The notes beneath the pieces were generated by a model that was given only the letters and a program-made list of their open reading frames with translations, did no database searches and had not been told where the DNA came from. From Phalacrocorax aristotelis (lineage: Eukaryota > Chordata > Aves > Suliformes > Phalacrocoracidae): 64,000 bases of DNA. Location of the stretch: the NCBI RefSeq assembly GCF_949628215.1, contig NC_134279.1, positions 15,336,041 through 15,400,040 on the forward strand. Reading direction: 5' to 3'. Position numbers and translations under genes: made by a program. This document shows, piece by piece, positions 34,029 to 46,334 of this stretch (position 1 is its first letter; every line of letters starts with the position of its first letter).

Positions 34029-37000
34029 AAAGCATGTTAAGACTTATAAAGGAGTTTGTCAAGACCTTTTATTAAGTAAGTGCTGTGACCTTTGATGGCA
34101 AGCAGCAAAGCCTTTGTCTGTAAGAAGACATAAAAATTGTGCAACATTGCACTTAATCTGTTCCTTGTTGATTCAGGAATGGCATCGCCTTAGCCTGGAG
34201 TATCAACATCTCCTGTTGTGGCTCTGATTCTTCTGCTAATATTTCATATAGCCTGGAAGAGGCTTAGTTCAGCTCTAATGCTGGGTCCCTCTTGCTCAGG
34301 AATTGGCAAAAAACAAGTGTGGTTTTGTACAACTAAACAAGCCCTGTCCGGCTCCTGGGCCCTTCTTACCTTGCCTCCGAGGCAGCATTTCAGGGAGCTT
34401 TGCTTGCTGCTCAGAGCTCTGGGGTGGCAGCTCTTGGGTTTTTTTTTCACTTGGCTGAGGGCAGCTAGGCATTGCCCTGGAGCGGGCAGCTGCTCTCAGG
34501 GGTTTGCAGGGCACAGGAGGGTTTTGGTATCCCCCACAGCATTGTGCCCCTGGCTTCTGCCCTGGGTGACTGCTCTCCTCTTCCCTCAGGTTTTTCGCTT
34601 GCTATGTGCATCCTTGACTTTGTGCAATTACCACTTCCTTAAATAGAAATAAATACTGAGGAGTGTGTGTTATTTATGATAGCATGAAGGTCAGGCTCCT
34701 ATCAAGTCTGCCATTTGCGTGTGTGATGTCTTGCTGCTTACAGCCTCTTGCAAAGAAGTGTCTGTGGGCGGGTGGGTATAATGTCTGTTGTTCAGCAAGT
34801 GATGGGTTTAAATATACCACTTGTGAATTACCTGATGGGAGCAGTTTTAGAAGGCAGTCCACGCCTGCCATGTTTTAGTTCTCTGGTGGGAAAGGTATTT
34901 GAAGAGATGTTTACTTCAAAACAAAGTCAACTAAACATGAAGGGAACAGGGCACTGAGAAGAGATAAATATCTTGCAGACTTGGGCAGCATCATTGCCAC
35001 AGTGACTGGTGGTTTTCATTGCAGTCCAAATGCATCTCTGGGGTAGCTCAGGTCACTGGATTTGTATCGCGTAGAGGGGAGCAAAGGAGCAACAAGACGG
35101 GGTGAGCTGGGAGGGGAATATGCAGGCAGCTTGCTTTTCACAGGGTGACAGGGACCTTCTGGCAAGAAGGGAGGAGTGAGGAGATAGAAACACTCTTGCC
35201 ATAAGTTGTCCATCATCTCTAGCTCCCCCAGCACCAGAAACATAGAAGGTATTTAAATGGACTTGTTTCCCCTTTAGGCAAAGGTTTGGGATTAGTGAAG
35301 GCTCAATGTAGTTGAGCTGATTTAAAATGTGTGTCTGACTTGTCCTCAGTCAATTTCTTGGATTTTTACACAAATCCACCTCACCTCTTCTGTATGTGTT
35401 CTAAATGATTTTTTGAGCGAAGGCTTCATGGACAATTCCAGATGGTTGTGTTTACTCTGGACATTCAAGAAGTGTCTTACATAGTAGAACTTTTATTTCT
35501 ATTTATTTAATTTTCTTGTTATTTACTTTTATTTAAAGAGCTTTGTTCGATCATTTCCTTGCTATTGCAGAAACACCTTGGTAAATTATACAGTACTGTT
35601 ATAAATGTGTTTCCATTGCCTTTTGCATAAATGAAGTAAGGATAAAGAAGTAGAGCATTCTTTTGATAGGCCTTTTTTAATATGCTGGTTTTGGTATGTT
35701 TTATTAAAAGGGTTTTAGACATCTATCTTTTAATCAAAGACTGGTATTCATTTCCACGTACCCTTCTCTAGCGCTATAGCAACGACTTCCTGTCTGAACA
35801 AGTTACACTAATTTCAGTGCTAAGAATCCAAAAATAGCTGTGGGGAGAGGAGTCAAATTATAGTTTTACCGTGGGATGAGGTGGTGGGAAGGAGAAGGAT
35901 GCTGCATCTTCTCCCTGCGTGGGCACGGGTGCCTTTCTCGCTGTGCTCAGAGGGAAGCAGAACCCAAACTGGGCGCAAACAGAGCGCTGTGCAGAGGCAC
36001 CACCTTGCAGGAAGCTGTGAGTGTTGCCTGCTTTCCCCCAGAAATTCAGCTCCTGAAGTCCACAGCCAGAAAAAAACCAGCCTATTAGCAGCACCACACA
36101 TTGTAGCACAAGGTCTCCATGGCTGTCACATCAGGATGTAATTGTTACAGAAAAGGAAAGAAAGAATAATTATTTAGAATATTTCTGTATGTAAAATTCT
36201 TAATAATACTATGCATTTGCTAGTTTGTTTGTTACCCGTAAAGCCAGAAGCTCTAGGCCCAAGCATTGGTGAGCTGTGCATAGCTGAGGGGTCTGCAGTG
36301 CCCAGCATGAACCCATCTCTTGCCCCCAATGTCTGTACACCTCCGTGCTGCATCCTATACCTCCATCATGGCAGCATTTCCCTACACTGCATCACTGCGC
36401 TGGAGTTGTGGCTGTAAGCACCTGATCAGCTGGAGAAATGGCCATCACTGCCAAACCTAGTACAACACACACTGCAGGTGGGTCAGGAAAAGCTCATTCA
36501 GAGCAACCCTGGCTGTTGTCAGTCCCCAGCCCATGCCAGCTCAGCAGAAAGTTTATGGCTGCCACCAGCAGTGCTGTGCTGTGGGACTGCCCCAGTACTG
36601 CACGCAGCTGGCATGGACTGGTTTTGCTAATGGATCTATGCTGGGAAATGGGTTTTCTTGAAAAATTCACAGAAGTGTTTTTTGTCCAATGCCTGTTTGA
36701 GTGCACCATTTGTATTAATTTTGGCCAGCTCTCACTAGCTTTATTTTGGGGTTTGGTTTTATTAAAAGGAAAAATATTAGGGAGGAGAATCAAACCAAAA
36801 CCTTCCTTTATTCCATTTATTTTTCAGCTGTGTGAGCAGGTATTGGAGGGAATGGAAAGATTTGAGTGTACTTGCTGGAGCAAATTAGTCATATGAAGAG
36901 ATGATGGCTGTGGGCATGGGCAAGATTTCAATATGCGCTGAGTAGTGAAGTGCTTAAGCCCGCAGTGCTGAGAGGAGTATGGATGAGATGAATAATTTTT

Positions 37001-40000
37001 TGTGATTCTGGTCCGCTTTCTTCAGTAAGGAGTGCATAGACTCTGCTGAAGGCAGAGGATGCCCTGGTGTGTAAGCTGAGGTGATGCTTCCAGGGATCCT
37101 CCAACTCTGACCCTGTGCAGCTGGGCAGGCAGAGGAAGTCCTTTTATGGCTCTGCATTCCCATTTGGGCTGTTTCAGGAGAGGTGCCTGGCAGAAGGCAG
37201 AGGTGGTGATGCCACTTCCTTATAGAAAGCCACAAAGCAAACTGCATAATTACATCTGGGCAGAGCAGGGCTGCTCCCACAGCATGGGCACCTTACAGTT
37301 ACCATACGTGACTTGAGTAGGAAGACAGTGCCAGAGCTTGCAGACATTTCAAGTGACACAATTATTAGAAACCCTCAGGAAACCTTTTGTCATGACTTGA
37401 GCCCTGGCGTTATGTAAAAAAACCCAAAAAAACAGCCTGCAGAGGAGTGTTGTATACCTGCTCCAGCTGTGGGACTGCACAGGTCGGGAACAGGCAGTGG
37501 TTCTTGACCCTGCTTCCCCAGCCAGCACCTTGCCTGTGTTTTCCCTGCTTGGTTATCAAACATATCTCCACACCTTTTTGTTTGTGACTGGTTATGCAAA
37601 AGTGTGAATCCTCTGCATGAGGGTAATTGCTTATCCAGTGTTCATTTCTTACGAGCACTTTTTTAAGATTTCTGCTTGTATTGTCTCCTGTGCAATATTC
37701 TTCTACGCGTTCAGCATGCAGGAAAAAAAAAAAGAGCACTGTTTGACAAGAGGGGTTTCCAGCAGGAATAGTGAAGAGGAAATAGCCTGAGTCAGAAGGC
37801 TGTGATTAGCATGTGCAGTCACACATGTAACTCCTTTGAGATGTACCATTTAATTCAGCTGGAAGTTTAACAGAGTATGAATATACTTGTCCAGTAGAAT
37901 GTGTCTGTTGTGTAAGACTTCAGTGTGACACTTATAGAGTGCTCATTTAGGTTGATTGGTACAGAATTACGAAGAACAACTAGGAAGGGGTGGGGGGAAG
38001 CTTTATTCGTTAATAGATCAAAGGAGGAAGAGCGTTGAAGTGATCACATTGTTGAGAGTGAACGGTTGATCAGCCCTATAACTGGTATCTGAATTGGGTA
38101 AACTGATTCCTGGGGTGAATAAATAGAAGATCTTCTAAACCTAGGTCTTAAAAGCAGTAAGCAATTCATATTGCAGTCTCTGTGAATGTGGAGCAGAAAT
38201 GCAGATTTGTGTCCCAGAATCGGGGGTGGCTGCTGCCAAGTGCTGGGGTGATATTCCCGAGCTGCCTTTTAGTGCACTGGCAGTGGACTGTGTACAGCCT
38301 CCCTGGGAAATCCAGACCAGTGCTTTGGCTGCTGGTCAAGTGCTTATATGGGTTTGTCACCAACAACTCCACGTGTTGTTTTCAGGAAAAGTATTTTCAC
38401 TTAATCATTCCAGGTTTTCCTTAGTCCCTCTGACATTCAAAACACTGCTGCTTTGCTGTGGGATGAGCAGTTTGGCTGTGTGGCACAGGTGCTGTGCTGA
38501 ACGAGCTCAGCTCAAAGGGAAACTCACGCAATGCGTCATGTGGTACTACAGTTAGGCTTGGGTTGAGTTTTGAACAATGAGGGTTTAATTACTTTGTAAG
38601 CACAGGAGAAAATTTGCAAATAAACAAATGTCTTCTTGACTGTCGGGAACCACTTCTGCTGTCCCAGAGATTTAATATCTTCTGTCTTGCTTTTACTTTC
38701 TATGGTTGTATTGGTTGAGACTTCTTTGTTTTGAGGTTGGTTTTTTTAGGTTGTTTGGGGTTTGGTAGTGGTTTTTTCTTTTATTTTGGAGTGGTTTTTT
38801 TTTGTCTTTTAAAAGAGTTATTAACATTTTGAAGATTTAAAAAAAGATGAGTAAGGCTAAGGAAAAGCATGTTGTCAGCATTAGGGGAGAACATTTCAGG
38901 TGAAGCGTTTCAGGGATTTAGCTCATTGCAAACTGGACAAACTTGGAGGTAGAATTTATCATCCTGAGCCAGACCAAGGGTCTGGTAACCCTCATTCCAA
39001 TGAGGCCTGGTGCAGGACACATCTTCAAGCAGTGTGCAGACCTTGTCACAACAGATGATGCTTTGACTATGGGGCAGGGTTTCCACTCACAGGGTTAGTC
39101 ACTGATGGGGACCATCTTTCTCTGTTGTTCTCTGATGGAGTTGTGCACTCTGCACACCCAGAAGACTGGATGCCCCAGCTCACAGCTGCTCAGCATCTTG
39201 CAGGATGAAGCTCATAGTTGAGAAAACAACTGCAAACTGGCTTCTGTCCTTTGGAGGTATGAGCCAAATTGCTGTTGGTCTATTGCTCACGGCTGCATTG
39301 ATGGTGTCTGTCCAGCTTTTCCAGGCTCCCAGGGACTGAGGTAATGTTTCCTGTCCAGCTACACTGAGCAGCGACCAATTTAGACCAAGTGAGCCATAAT
39401 GACAGTACAGGAACCAGAGGAGTGCTGACCACCTTCCAGGAGGAGGGTCGTCTTCTCTGTACATAAGCCTTCAAACCTCGAGCTGCCAACCCTATCCTGA
39501 CCTCTCTGCCCACTCCAGGCAGCCTGTGCCTTCACATCACCCATTTGCACTCATGCAGTCCCTATTTCATACAATCATTTCAATCAGTCATTTCCTTCTG
39601 ATAGTTTTTTCCTTCCAACAAGACATCAGGATACTGTGAAACGTTTGTAGACATCTGATAGGCATGCACAGTGCAGCTGGTTGTATTTCAAACCTGCAAC
39701 TTGGAGCAGGTCACCCAAGCTGCCAGCTTATGCGAGGGCAAAGCCAGCCCCAGCTTATTGCTGTATTTTATTTCCTGAGAGCACTGACATCACGCTGCTT
39801 TGCCAGTGTCTAGCTGGCATCTCTGCGATTCCAGTTGAAGCAAGGGTGAGTGCAGGGAAATGGCTGGAGAGGGCTTTTCATGCTAAGGCTCTGTTATTGA
39901 GCCTTAACAGCTTGTGATTGACAAATACTTATTGCTCCCACCTCCCAAGGGACTGACTTCTGAGCAGGGAATGATTGTAAAAGATATTGTACTCTGAATG

Positions 40001-43000
40001 AAATTTTAGGAGCTGTAATTACGCATTGCTGTAGCTATGATTACTGCTGTCAGTGTCTGTCCCTGCTCTTGTTTTGACCAAGGGCAGCAAGCTGCAGTTT
40101 TGCCTGTGTGCAGGAAGGTGTGTTAGATCTGACAGTGGCCAGACAGAAGCTAGGCACCTGGTCCATAGCTGCTGAAGTCATGGCCTCAAATTAGAGATTT
40201 CAGCCAAGCTGGCTGATGAATATGCATTTATAGGACCTGAGAGTCTGGTCACACACATCTAGCAGAGATGGCACAAGGTACCTGCCTAGCCATGACTTCC
40301 AGTTGCAATGGGTACAATACGAATACCCATTATTGCTCCATGCATTTCCCTGCGGCAATGAGTAGAAGCACAAACTGCAAAGTAGCACAGAACAGGTACA
40401 ATACCTGTGAGCCTTTGTCCAAACAGACTGTCAAGGCAATGTGCTTGTTTTGTGGATCCCCTGCCCAGAAGAGGCTGGAGCCATGTGCGTGGAGACAGGG
40501 GTGAGGAGGGACAGGGGCTGCGGAGGAAGCAGCCTTGTCCTGTTCCCAAAAATGTAGGTGCAAGGGGCTGAGCAGGCCTCCATTTGTACTTTCCACCTGC
40601 TGCAGCCTTTTAGGAAGGGGCTTTCACTTGTGATGGTTGTGTGTGCCTGAAAACCAGCAGCTGGCAATAGGAGCATACCCAATTATTGACAAGTAGTACT
40701 TTCGGTTCCTGTAAAAGGAATGGAGCTGGCACCTGTTAGGCAAGTACACCTTGCATGTGGAAAAAGTAATCACACTGTTACTCCCACAGTTGTTTTTCAT
40801 TTCAAGAGTTAATTGCTTGGCTCTGCATGGAGCCAGCCTACAGGGCTGGGTCCTTACTGTCCCCATCCCATCTGTCTGCAGCATCCAGGATAGATGGGGG
40901 TGGCCACACAGGTCTAGTTTTGACAAGTGCCTCTGCGTGGCATTTTCTTCTGAGGGAAAAACATTTGCAAAGAGCCTGGAGCCCGTTGCTCAGAGGAGGG
41001 TGGTATAAAAATGCTAGAAATGGAAGTGATGGGAGTGTGGGCTGGCATGGAGGTGGGGAGAGAGGGGTTTCAGGAAATTGTCTTGCACGTGTGTTGGGAA
41101 AGAGCATGGAACTCTTGTTGGTAGGACAAGATCAGCACAGTGGTCACCTTTCTTCAGCAGTGTCATGGAGACTTCAGTGTGTGATGTATTTCAACCTGAA
41201 ATAGGTAACTGAAATAGGGCAAACGATTGGTGCCTTAAAACTGCTTATTTCTCTGGCTATAAAGGAAACTCCATGGTAGACAGCTATGGGTGAGTTAGTC
41301 ATCCTACCCCTGTGCTGTCAGCGGGCAAGGGAAGAAGGCTGTTGGTCTTGTGCAGGGGTCTAGTGCGTGTCTGTAATCCAGGTCTCAGGCTCCTATGATG
41401 TGTTTTTTTTTTCCAGTGAGGAGAAATAGCAAATTTTAAAGGCTTAGCATAAACCAAGCTTGTGCCCTCCTCCGCACTGTGAAAAAAACACTCTGGTAAC
41501 TTCAATCTGCCGTGTATTTGTAACTTTGAGGCTTGCGTCTGGGAGGAGTTGAAATATCAATGCTGTTCTCCAAATGCCTAAAATGTTATTATTTAGCTAC
41601 TGCATTATGTGTCACGTTAATGCTATGAAATGCAGGTAATATTTACTCAGACTTTAGGGAACAGACATGACACCTTTGCTCAGATCCTTTGCATGTGTGG
41701 AGGAGACAAAGCTAGGCTGCTTCTCCCCCCTGCATCCACAGCTGCCAGCTGTGGTCTGTCCACCTGTGAAGCAGGTAGTGATGCGGGGACCTGGCTGGTC
41801 TGCAAGGCTGAGCACCCTTTCTTAGAGGAGCAGTATGGGAATAAATCCTTTGGGATTGGGTGCTGGGTAATTCCTGGTGCTAATGTGCCAGGTACAGAGG
41901 GAAACAAATATTTAGGCAGCAAAGTTTTCCCTGCCTACTCCAAATTGAAAATGCAGCACTGCATTGTATTCCCTGTCACCAGTATGTGCTCAGCAAAGGG
42001 ATTTGGATCTGGATCTGACCATAAGGCAGGAGCTGATGTTGAGTCTTTGGGAAAGGGCCAAGGACATGTGCCTTGAGTCCTGTTCTCCTCCTGGTCTCTC
42101 CTGTACCAGTTCATTCATTGATCCTTTTCCTTTTGATGCTGCTGTCAAAACCCATAGGTATAATGAGAAGTGCACCAGCAACATGAATACTATGACAATA
42201 CCTTGGACTTAGAAAAAGAAAAAAAAAAGAAGGAACAGTGTGTTTTTTGGTAAATATTAATTTATTGAGTTTTCAATGCTGAGATGTCTCAATTGACAGA
42301 GGAGAGCAGCCATTATGTGCCTCCACCATCAGCTTGCTCTCTGCAGTGCCATCTTCTATCTTGGTTTTGGCATCTCTAATCCCTTCTGCTGTCTGCACTC
42401 ATATCTTTTCTCTGTCCTCATGAACACCGCACAGTCCAACTTGTCAAACAGAAAAGTTAAATTTCTGCATCTTTTTACCAGCCCTGCCAGGCCCCTTGTC
42501 TCTGACTCAGCCACCTCTTCCCTGGTAGGCTGAGGGTGCCAGCTTTAGCCTGGCCAGGTTTCTTCCATTGTCCTTGCCTTGCTGCTTCCCATCCCAGCCA
42601 TCTCCAGCAATGTAGCATCTTGGGAGAGTAGGACTTGGGGAAATGTACAGTGGTATTTAGAACGCTAGTCAGACAGCTGTTTCCCTCACCCTTATTCCAT
42701 TTCTCACCTCTGGTGTAACAACAATAATCCTAAATATTATTGTTTTGATGGTTTGGGGTTGGGTTTTTTGTTGTTGATTTTGTTTGTTTTTAAGGCTTAT
42801 TTTAAGGTTACAATGTGTGGGCTGGGGTTTCCTTTCCTTGCAAAACAAAGGCAGAGCTGCTTGGGCAGTCAGGCTGATGCTGTGGGATGCTCTCTGGATG
42901 GGATCTGGGAGACAGACCTTGGTCTTTCAACCCAGGGTTACTGAAGGCTGCAGGGACTTGGGGTCAGGTCGGGGTGCTGGTAGTGAGCACTCTTGGGTGC

Positions 43001-46000
43001 ACTGGTGCCATGGATGTTTCAGGGCCACCAGTGAGGAGGGAGGTGACCTCAGGACAGGTGGCTGGTGGGGTGCTGAGTGACCTGTGTTATTAAAATGCCA
43101 GGTATGCACAGCTCAGTGTTTATCCCCTTCTCACACAGCGGTACTTTGATGCAATGCAGCACCAGGTCTTTGGGGGCTGAGCTAAGTGCAGGTTTGATGT
43201 AAAAAAACAAAAAAAAAGCCAAACCAACACCAAACAACAAAAAATGGTAATTGTTGGAGGTGCCTTAAAAAGGCTGGCAATGTGAACTCATATCTGGCCA
43301 GGGACGGGTATAATTTTGTCACAGGTCAAGAGGAAAATATATTCTGTAGTATCTGCAGCACGGGTCAGGTGGGGAAGAAGAGGGAAACCATCTGCCAAAG
43401 GTGTGCACATGTGTGAGGGTGAGTGGCTTAATGGTGCCTGTCTCGAGGCCAAGGGGCTGTGGGGAAAGCAGCAGGGCCAGGGTAGCACCAGGGCCTCCCT
43501 GCATGGGGGACAGGAGGAAGGAGAAAAAAGATGCTAGTCACACTTGGCACCTGCGTAGTCCTTGCACAGTCCTCACAGGGCAGACACGCACAGTCCCCTG
43601 GCTGGTAATGATGGGGGGAAGAGGCGGGAGATTTCGGAGGATGAAATTAAGCAAACATTCACAACAGCAGGGCCAACACACTGACATGTCTGGTTTCATA
43701 AGATGCCCTGCCAAGCTGGAGTGGTGTCACAGCATGGGGGATGCTTGCTGGATGCTGTTGTCTGTTGATGATACATCCTGAGCAAATTCAGATAATCTGC
43801 AGTTTACAGAGCCTTGGCTCAATCCTGACCCTGCTCAAGTTTCCTTAAGTGACTTATTTGGCAGTGCCAACATCTGTGAATCCCTGTAAACCTGCAGCCC
43901 TTTCCATGTCCCCTGGGCTATGCCTTGTCCTCTGGGAATTTGGGTCACCGTACCAAAGTGCTATTGCAGGTGACTGGTTTGCCAGGGCTTTACAGCAGGG
44001 CAGGCCAGCAGCTGTTTGCCACTGAAGGTGAACCACGTTTCATGGGCTTACCCTGCCACGGTGGCTCCCTGGATTGGGGCTTTGCTGTCTGAAGGCCTCT
44101 TTTTTCTACCCAGGGCAGCAGAAATATCTCCTTCCACCTAGAGAGGATGTGCAAATGCTCCTCACAGAGCATCAATGCTGTCATTTACCCTTTCCCAACA
44201 ATACAACACCTGTAGGCACCCTCCTCATGGTCCCCTTGCCCCGTGGCCATGCCCATCATCTGTGGCTTGGCTGTGAAAAGAGCGCAGCTTGCAGAGCAGG
44301 GACTCCTTGCCTGCTTCAAAGCAACCTACTTGCACTTGCAGGGTGTTTTTCATTAGCAGAGATGGGGCGTTTGTGGGCATGGAGGATTTAGCAATGGCCA
44401 AAGACAGCCAAGGAAGTCGCCTTCCTTCCACCCAGGCTGGGGCAAAAGGAAAAGCTGGTGTATGCCTGGGACATGCTGGTCCTGTCCTAAACTGCATGGG
44501 CAGAGAGGTCAGTTGCGCTGGCAGGGTGCGTGCATGTGTGCAAGCTCCCTCTCATATTGTCTGTGAGTGAGCTGGCGCTCTGTGCTGCTGGCTTACTCTG
44601 TTGTTTAGAGTAGGTAATCCATGCTACGCCAAGAAACCTTGGGGTATATATGGTGCATGTATATGTGGTCATATGTATATAATTGCATGTACATGCCCAT
44701 ACACACGTGCATGTGTTGTTGCCCGTGTTTTCCAGAGCGGACATTTCATGCCCTGGCCAGCAGCTGGAAAAAGTGCTGGGGACACCACACTCCCTCTGTA
44801 CAGGGGGTGGGATCATCCCTGCACACCTTCATTTAGTATTTCCTTTCTCCCTTGCACGAGCGCATGTATGGGCATGAAAATAGGCATGTCCTCTCCTTCT
44901 AGCACAATGTTTTGTGCTCCTGTCCTGAGGCACAGGGGAAGGCTGAGTCCCAGCAGGGGAATGGTCCCACACAGGTTTCAGCACCCTGGCCTGTGGCACA
45001 GGGCAAACGTCGCTCCCAAATGCACACATTAGGAGGATGCCATCCCTGGGATGGGGTCCTGTGCTTGCCGTGGGTGATGCCATAGTTGTTTGTGTGTATC
45101 ACGGCGGGAAGTGTGTGAACAGAATAAATTTAGCAGTCAAAACACAGGGCTGGTGCAGTTAGTCATTAACTGCAAGCCTGTCTCGTCATCCTGCAACCAC
45201 AAGGAGCTTTTTTAGGGCCGGCGTCCCAGCGGAGGCCAGAGGAAGCGTGGGAGGCCAGTTCCCGGTGACACCTCCGCACGTGGCAGTGCTGCCTGCCGGT
45301 GCCATTGGCTGCCCCCTGCCCAGGGCTGGCACCAGCCAGCTGTTAAATGCCCGTGCAGCCACACTGGGGCACACAGCCTGGGGGCATCCCAACACAGGCA
45401 GCCAGCTTGCCCCATCCCAAGCACTGGAAGAGACACCAACTTGCACCACGCCTTAAGGTAAAGGTTTAGATTTCTTTCAGCTGCTTTGGTATTGCCTGGA
45501 GTGAAAATGGCAATTTCTGGGGACAGGGGTTGTAAATTTCCTTGCAAGTTTTGGGAGAAAGCAGGAGAGATTTGTAAACTGGGATGTAGGTGTTGCTTTG
45601 TAAGGGAAGAAATCAGAAGCATGGCTCTCTGCTCCAGCATGTTTCGGGTGCAGGGTGATGTGCAGTGCTGTTAGCATATCCCATGAGGATGTGGTGCTGG
45701 GCTGCCTAAGGGACTTGGAAATTGAGAGCCGAGCTGGAGGAAGGCCCCCCGCTGCTTCACTTGTCTGTGCAGGCAGCAGTGCTGCTGGGATGTCAGACTG
45801 ATGCAGTGGTCCATGGGGTTATCTTACCAGGGTGCACTGCTCTGGGGCTGTGGGGACCACACTGGGTGGGAGGCACGGCTCTGCAGCCCCATGGTCTCAT
45901 GGTGCTGCCCATCTGTGGTGCTGGCTCCTGTCATAGCCAGCAAGCTCAGCTGGGTGATGGGTGACATTACCATGGGAACAGGGGATTTGGAGGAGTTTTA

Positions 46001-46260
46001 ATGATGCTTAGACAGAAAATCTGCAAGAATATGGCCAGGTATTTCAAATTACAAACTAAAGGGAAGTTCCTGCACAGGAGATGCAAGGAGGTGGCATGAG
46101 CAAAAATCCCTTGGCTTGTTTGTTGACATGCTAGGCTGAGCACTATGTGCCAGGACAGCAAGGCTGTATCAGTTGGAAGGGCTTTGTTGGGCCAAGTTAC
46201 AGGCAGGGGCATGTGCAGGTGCTTTGCGCTAGTGTGCAAATACTTCGCTCCCCATTGCAG
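34029..46260. other. No coding exon seen: SPARCL1-DMP1 interval
   Basis: Mammals carry DSPP here. I see no long Ser-Asp repeat, no signal-peptide exon with flanking splice sites, and no phase-0 exon chain in this interval on either strand. G/T-rich low-complexity tracts occur at 38727-38815, 42739-42796 and (as A/C) 43196-43242, and an alternating ATGT/TATA-rich tract at 44640-44712. The DMP1 non-coding exon 1 should be inside. Confidence 0.4.
41226..41263 (+). promoter_or_regulatory. Possible core promoter (inverted CCAAT plus TATA box), perhaps DMP1
   Basis: ATTGG at 41226-41230 and TATAAA at 41258-41263, about 30 bp apart on plus, followed by a strong GTGAGT at 41290. SCPP promoters (for example IBSP) use an inverted CCAAT and a TATA element at similar spacing. 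It lies 5 kb upstream of the first DMP1 coding exon. An exon ending at 41289 would be very short, so this is tentative. Confidence 0.25.
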
Positions 46261-46280
46261 CTGCAGGGACCACAACTGAC

Positions 46281-46334
46281 ATGAGGGCTGCCTTCCTGGT
46301 GCTGCTCCTCTGGGCCATAGCCTGTGCTCACCCC
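46281..46334 (+). CDS. DMP1: DMP1 signal-peptide exon
   Basis: The exon starts near 46261 after acceptor ccccattgcag, giving a 20-nt leader. ATG 46281 opens 18 codons ending ...ACAHP before donor gtaagt. Phase 0. Confidence 0.94.
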
